IMG/VR virus record: IMGVR_UViG_3300049927_000076
Span: 1 to 45,407 of that record
Length of the DNA stretch: 45,407 nt
From: a virus
Reading direction: 5' to 3' (one strand)
Shown: one piece after another, positions 41,924 to 45,407 of the stretch
How positions within the stretch are numbered: position 1 is the first letter of the stretch
Layout: each line of letters begins with the position of its first letter
Notes under the pieces: generated by a model
Database searches by the model: none
Told to the model about the DNA's origin: nothing
Seen by the model: only the letters and a program-made list of their open reading frames with translations
Made by a program: the position numbers and the translations under genes

Positions 41924-42883
41924 TTACGCCAATCTGAGAATGTAATTGCACGTTGTTGACGGCTGCACGTTGTTCACGGGAGCGCTTGTGCCTCCCTGTG
42001 CGCTCATGGTGATGGTGCCTGTCACGGAAGGAAAGCCTGCGCCACCATTGTTCACACCGTCAGCGGCGCTAACCTGAACAGGGGACCCAGCGGCGTAGTA
42101 ACTCCCCTGAACTGGGAATGTCAGATTGTATGAAGCGACCGTTGGAGTGTACGGAGGGAGGTTCAGTGTAACTAGCACATTGTTAGCGAGACCGATCAGC
42201 GTGCCGAGCACGGTGTTAGTTAGGGTCTGCAGGCCGCGAGAGGAAACGCCTCCCATGGTGCTCTTGCCGATGCCAACAGTGTCGCGCCTGTCAGGCACGC
42301 CCATCGTGGTAGTGCCATTGCCGCCGAAGCGGGAGCCCCAGCGTGCAAGCAGAATTGGGCACACGGTATTAGCAGACGCGATGATCTGACCATTAGCCCA
42401 ACAGTATCCGCCTTCAGTAGGCAGCACGTCATCGTACCATTCAAGCACAGCTCCGATGGGCACAAGCTGTCCTGTGCCTCCCGAGTACGCGCCTGTGATG
42501 ACAATCGTCGGCGCTGCGATGCTCATCGTCGTCACGAGAGCCGTGCCTCCCATCAGGAGCGCCTGCACTCCACTGATTGAGAAGGCGACTTGGTTAGCCG
42601 CAGGGCTCCAGAAACCTGTGGAGGGACTTCCGAGCGGGAAGAGACCTGGGAGCAGCGCAGTGCCTACAGCGAACGCGCCGGCTGTGGTGCCTAGCCCCGC
42701 TGTAACTGCGGCATCAATCTGAGCCTGGGTGGACGCGAGGGCCACTGCGGTGAAGTTGGGAAACGTAGCCTGCAAGGAGCTCTTAAGGAGCCTCATGTGA
42801 CTGTCAGCTTGTGAGAGCCCATCGGTATGTGCCGGATTGGACGCCACGAGCTGGCTGGTAAAGGTGGCGGTCTCTAAAGGCAA
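41924..42883 (-). CDS. tail fibre with collar domain
   Basis: 319 residues from a TTG with AAGGAC eight bases upstream. The N-terminus (TFTSQLVASNPAHTDGLSQA) is of the phage fibre type. The middle has the collar-domain pattern (IGAVLEWYDDVLPTEGGYCWANGQ, then GVPDRRDTVGIGKS), and the last residues (TTCNYILRLA) close the fold. It probably binds the receptor. It is the first gene of the minus-strand operon, nearest the control region. Confidence 0.85.
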   Translation of the reverse strand: MPLETATFTSQLVASNPAHTDGLSQADSHMRLLKSSLQATFPNFTAVALASTQAQIDAAVTAGLGTTAGAFAVGTALLPGLFPLGSPSTGFWSPAANQVAFSISGVQALLMGGTALVTTMSIAAPTIVITGAYSGGTGQLVPIGAVLEWYDDVLPTEGGYCWANGQIIASANTVCPILLARWGSRFGGNGTTTMGVPDRRDTVGIGKSTMGGVSSRGLQTLTNTVLGTLIGLANNVLVTLNLPPYTPTVASYNLTFPVQGSYYAAGSPVQVSAADGVNNGGAGFPSVTGTITMSAQGGTSAPVNNVQPSTTCNYILRLA

Positions 42884-43692
42884 CTTTTGAGGTCCTTAGG
42901 TGAAGTGATGTAATCGCGAAGAGGTGGTTATCAGCGCATCAAGGCGCGTCTCTCGCTGAGAGTAGGTGTACGTGACCCTTAAACCATTGATATTGCTCAA
43001 TAAGGGTCCAATCTGGGACACATACGTGTCGGAAGTGTGTTCCGATTGCCTTAATCTATCCCAATACTTGGTCCCGGATTTTTTAGACTTGTGATCCCGG
43101 TTTTAGACGAGAAGAACGCAGCGATCAGCTCAGCAGCAGCGGGTCTAAAGACCCCGAACTTTTGAAGTCGATCCCAGGAAATCTTGGGGATTTCAGGCCC
43201 CCAAAGGGGACCCATAATCGGCCGCCGATGCCCACGAACGTACCCACGCCACAGCACAACTCATTGATATCGTTAGTGTGTTGTAGGATGCAACATCCCA
43301 TAGGAGCGCTTAGGGTGCGCTTAGGTGCTCGTGTCGACCTGTTGCCTCGTGTGCTCTGGACCAACGGCGAGCCGACGAATACCTGAGTTCCAGATAGATG
43401 CATGTGCATGGAAAAAGGCAAGGTCTAAGTGGGAGCTTCTTCCGTTCCCAAGCGCTGCTCGCCTAAGGCACCTAAGAGCCCCATAGAAGCGTTTGTACAC
43501 CTAGTCCGCTACCCTGGTAGCCAGACGATGCATAGCCGCTCCTAGGAGCTCCTAAGCCCTCTGGCGCTCTAGTGCCAGCATACCTGCCATGCAGATTTGC
43601 ATAGCGATTTAGCTTGCGCAAGTATTCGCCGTCTGGCATTGATTGCCCATTGGAACACGCTTCCACCCACCGAGCACCTAGGAGCACCCAAG
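42884..43692. promoter_or_regulatory. palindrome-dense bidirectional control region
   Basis: 809 non-coding bases between divergent operons. Seen here: hairpin GACCCTTA/TAAGGGTC (42974-43008), GACAC/GTGTC (43017-43030), TCGGAA/TTCCGA (43029-43045), tandem TCCCGG..TTTTAGAC copies (43072, 43095), GGGTCT/AGACCC (43141-43154), GAAATC/GATTTC (43178-43194), ATCGGC/GCCGAT (43217-43229), GGATG/CATCC (43286-43298), direct GCGCTTAGG copies (43306, 43317), GCTACC/GGTAGC (43508-43521), and palindrome GCTCCTAGGAGC (43538-43549). The region must carry promoters for both directions; the palindromes are probable operators or an origin. No standard -35/-10 pair stood out. Confidence 0.7.
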
Positions 43693-43893
43693 ATGGCCAG
43701 AGCATATCGAGGCAAGCACCCAACACGGATCAAGGAAATCTGGGGCGCATACGGTGGCCAGCGCTTCTGTCGGACCAACGATGGAGTTCTCTATTGGGTT
43801 GACCCTGCCATCGCAAACATCCCGGGCATGATGCCTGAGCCCAACGATGACGCGACTGAACATACTGCATGCATTCTTCAAGAGACTGACTAA
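43693..43893 (+). CDS. hypothetical early protein, 66 aa
   Basis: The ATG at 43693 follows CCTAGGAG, within a leader like those of its neighbours; the longer upstream frame has no such signal. The product is basic at the start (MARAYRGKHPTRIKEIWGAYGG) with an acidic C-terminus. First gene of the early plus-strand cluster. Function unknown. Confidence 0.65.
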   Translation: MARAYRGKHPTRIKEIWGAYGGQRFCRTNDGVLYWVDPAIANIPGMMPEPNDDATEHTACILQETD

Positions 43894-43902
43894 CTCAGGC
43901 AT

Positions 43903-43917
43903 CGCTACCAGGTAGCG
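43903..43917 (+). other. hairpin before the gene at 43957
   Basis: CGCTACC and GGTAGCG pair around a single A. The same GCTACC/GGTAGC pair occurs at 43508-43521. It sits just after the preceding stop and upstream of the CCTAAGGACCTC leader. It could mark an RNA processing site or stabilise the 5' end of the transcript. Confidence 0.5.
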
Positions 43918-43956
43918 CACCTCAGCCTTTCAACAGCAACCTAAGGACCTCCCAAG

Positions 43957-44109
43957 ATGACCACCGTCCAACTCATGAACGCTCTGCCCAATCCCTTCAT
44001 TCGTACCGTGGTTGCTCCCAAGGCACCCAAGAGCGCCAACGAGCTCCCCCGCGTCTCGATGCCTGTCGTGTCGGCTGCGAAGCGCAGGGCAATACGCAAG
44101 CGCGCCTAA
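43957..44109 (+). CDS. hypothetical basic early protein, 50 aa
   Basis: AAGGAC (43943-43948) stands eight bases before the ATG. The 50 residues are Pro/Val/Ala-rich with a very basic end (AAKRRAIRKRA), consistent with binding nucleic acid or a host protein. Not recognised. Confidence 0.6.
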   Translation: MTTVQLMNALPNPFIRTVVAPKAPKSANELPRVSMPVVSAAKRRAIRKRA

Positions 44110-44134
44110 GACCTCTCAACCATATCGTCCCCTT

Positions 44135-44161
44135 GGCCCGCAGGCGAAAGCCTTACGGGCC
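44135..44161 (+). other. GAAA-loop hairpin before the gene at 44202
   Basis: GGCCCG...GGC closes on GAAA and pairs with GCC...CGGGCC. It is followed by a second weaker pair, GAG-CGT/ACG-CTC, and then AAGGAC. No T-run follows, so it is more likely an RNA processing or stability element than a terminator. Confidence 0.5.
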
Positions 44162-44201
44162 TTGAGGCGTTAGGAGCACTTACGCTCTAAGGACAACGAA
44201 C

Positions 44202-44399
44202 ATGATCACTCAATACATCGTACAGACACAGCGCCGCGATGGGTCCTGGGCAACTTCAATGCGCGCCCCTATCCACGATACTTTTGACGCTGCTAAAGCT
44301 CTCGCTGATGAGCTTAGCGCGAATGATAGCCCGCTCAATCCTTCGCGTGCGGTCACATATGACCCTGCTGAACACTTCACGCTCGCCACGCGCTCCTAA
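44202..44399 (+). CDS. hypothetical early protein, 65 aa
   Basis: AAGGAC lies seven bases before the ATG. A strand-helix pattern (YIVQTQRRDGSWATS, then FDAAKALADELSA) resembles the next small gene's product, so the two may be related. Function unknown. Confidence 0.7.
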   Translation: MITQYIVQTQRRDGSWATSMRAPIHDTFDAAKALADELSANDSPLNPSRAVTYDPAEHFTLATRS

Positions 44400-44409
44400 C
44401 AGGTCGAAA

Positions 44410-44442
44410 GGGCTCCTAAGCCCTCCTAGCGTCACGCGCTAG
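44410..44442 (+). other. paired hairpins before the gene at 44479
   Basis: GGGCT/AGCCC (44410-44423) is followed by CTAGCG/CGCTAG (44426-44442). They occupy the gap between two early genes, as at 43903 and 44135. The repeated arrangement suggests a shared role in transcript handling. Confidence 0.45.
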
Positions 44443-44478
44443 CTGATGAGACCAGTCGCTCTTACAAGGTCCGCTCAA

Positions 44479-44688
44479 ATGATCACGTTCCACCCTGCAT
44501 CTCGTGCCACTGCCAACGGCTTCATTCCCATGGTGACCCTGCGAGCCGCTAAGGGCCGCATGGTTGGCTCTAAGGTCTCTCAAGACTGCAATGTGTTCGC
44601 CACTGCATACGAGGCCTTCGATCACGCGAGGCTCACGGCGTTGCGTGTGGCTGCGAGATATCCTGACATGATGACTGTCTCTTGCTGA
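44479..44688 (+). CDS. hypothetical early protein, 69 aa
   Basis: The ATG at 44479 with AAGG upstream is preferred; an ATG at 44446 is in frame but has no signal. The strand-helix layout ([19 protein letters not shown], later [18 protein letters not shown]) is similar in plan to the preceding small protein. Not recognised. Confidence 0.6.
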   Translation: MITFHPASRATANGFIPMVTLRAAKGRMVGSKVSQDCNVFATAYEAFDHARLTALRVAARYPDMMTVSC

Positions 44689-44721
44689 TCTATTTGCCAT
44701 AGCGGCGCACAGCCGCGCCTT

Positions 44722-44758
44722 AACGCATGCCTATCGGAAACCACTGCTAACAAAGGAC
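44722..44758 (+). promoter_or_regulatory. leader copy 2: GCATGCC motif and 20-nt leader repeat
   Basis: AACGCATGCC (44722-44731), extending into TATCGGAA, and the 20-nt block ending in AACAAAGGAC (44739-44758) match copy 1 at 69-123. A GGCGC/GCGCC hairpin lies just upstream (44703-44718). The AAGGAC ends nine bases before the pentapeptide gene. The duplication points to one regulator or promoter serving both genes. Confidence 0.6.
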
Positions 44759-44767
44759 TTCTTTAAA

Positions 44768-45325
44768 ATGACCATGACACGAACGGAACTTGAGAACGCT
44801 GTGAGCTCTGGCGCTAACCTGCGTGGCGCTAACCTGTGTGGCGCTAACCTGCGTGGCGCTAACCTGCGTGGCGCTGACCTGCGTGGCGCTAACCTGCGTG
44901 GCGCTGACCTGCGTGGCGCTAACCTGCGTGACGCTAACCTGTGTGGCGCTAACCTGTGTGGCGCTGACCTGTGTGGCGCTGACCTGCGTGGCGCTAAGAA
45001 CGCTGATCTTATTGTATCAAGAACTCGCATCCTTCCAGAGGGTGCTCTGATTGGGTGGAAGAAGTGCAGCGGTGGCGTGATTGTGAAGCTTCGTATCCCC
45101 GAAGAAGCCAAGCGTTCTCACGCGTTCGGGCGCAAGTGTCGCGCTGAATACGCGGATGTCTTGGAAGTGTTTGGTTCTGATATTGCAATAAGCTCACACG
45201 ACCATACTACCGCCTATCGGGCCGGCTCACGCGTTACGCCAGACAGCTTTAGCCTTGAATGGCAGGAAGAGTGCGCACCCGGAATACATTTCTTCATTAC
45301 GCGCGAAGAAGCTGAGGCGTACTGA
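44768..45325 (+). CDS. pentapeptide-repeat protein with DUF5758-like C-terminal domain
   Basis: 185 residues. After 13 residues come 12 full pentapeptides of the form xGA(N/D)L and one degenerate unit (44807-45001), which would fold as a right-handed beta-helix. The C-terminal domain has [32 protein letters not shown], then [12 protein letters not shown] and [18 protein letters not shown], the DUF5758 pattern. Pentapeptide helices can mimic DNA, as in gyrase inhibitors; a host-directed early role is a guess. On the circular map its end joins base 45. Confidence 0.85.
   Translation: MTMTRTELENAVSSGANLRGANLCGANLRGANLRGADLRGANLRGADLRGANLRDANLCGANLCGADLCGADLRGAKNADLIVSRTRILPEGALIGWKKCSGGVIVKLRIPEEAKRSHAFGRKCRAEYADVLEVFGSDIAISSHDHTTAYRAGSRVTPDSFSLEWQEECAPGIHFFITREEAEAY
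44807..44986 (+). repeat. 15-nt tandem repeat coding for pentapeptides
   Basis: Twelve head-to-tail 15-nt units, all of one length. Variation is confined to single-base changes that switch Arg/Cys (CGT/TGT), Asn/Asp (AAC/GAC) and once Gly/Asp; all are transitions apart from the first unit's Ser. Such near-perfect repeats can gain or lose units by slippage, changing helix length. Confidence 0.9.
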
Positions 45326-45407
45326 ACACAACGAAATATCTGTGCCGCAACGCATGCCAAGCGGCACTAGCTGCGCTAGAGGCAACCACTGCTAACAAAG
45401 GACAACT
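45281..45407. repeat. 127-bp terminal duplication, right copy
   Basis: Identical to bases 1-127. It begins within the pentapeptide gene and extends into the leader of the gene at 133. Removing one copy gives a 45,280-bp circular map. Confidence 0.9.

Noticed and set aside
44807-45001. Tandem repeats as a possible CRISPR array
   Set aside because: The repeats are contiguous 15-nt coding units without spacers, and no cas gene is present.
44731-45111. Arg/Ala/Pro and ALTCV repeat frames on other frames of the pentapeptide array
   Set aside because: A 15-nt repeat without stops leaves other frames open automatically; only the frame with the DUF5758-like domain makes sense.

Overview
The window is a complete podovirus genome, laid out as a circular map. 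Bases 1-127 are repeated exactly at 45281-45407, so the unique length is about 45,280 bp. The replication genes place it with T7-like (autographivirus-type) phages: a single-subunit RNA polymerase, a gp2.5-type ssDNA-binding protein, endonuclease I, a primase-helicase, a family A DNA polymerase and a 5'-3' exonuclease. An overlapping Rz/Rz1 spanin pair implies a host with an outer membrane, so a Gram-negative bacterium; the species cannot be told from the sequence.

Layout. (1) 43.7-45.3 kb, continuing through the circular junction to about 1.75 kb, plus strand: small early genes and a pentapeptide-repeat protein, many with their own hairpin and leader. (2) 1.9-4.06 kb: small genes, a winged-helix regulator and a tyrosine integrase. 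This suggests a temperate or recently temperate phage, although no CI-like repressor is seen. (3) 4.35-19.4 kb: RNA polymerase, then a tightly overlapping replication and nucleotide-metabolism operon. It ends at a strong bidirectional terminator at 19446-19502. (4) 42.9 kb down to 19.5 kb, minus strand: the whole morphogenesis and lysis module. In transcription order it holds a collar tail fibre, nozzle-like protein, ejection proteins, terminase, portal, scaffold, capsid, a second terminator, adaptor, repeat-containing tail fibre, holin, endolysin, spanins and a second holin candidate.

The morphogenesis genes are not T7-like. The capsid protein belongs to the SU10/phiEco32 type (DUF5309), and the large portal, adaptor, nozzle and ejection proteins fit that type too. 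The genome is therefore a mosaic of T7-type transcription and replication with SU10-type virion genes on the opposite strand. The two halves diverge from one palindrome-rich control region at 42.9-43.7 kb and converge on the terminator at 19.45 kb.

The most unusual feature is invasion by homing endonucleases. Four HNH genes sit directly upstream of four minus-strand structural genes: nozzle, portal, scaffold and capsid. Each one's 3' coding end covers the ribosome binding site of the next gene. The capsid gene left downstream has no ATG, GTG or TTG that would keep its conserved N-terminus; the best-placed start is an ATC. Another structural gene appears to start with CTG, and many genes use TTG or GTG, often behind an AAGGAC ribosome binding site.
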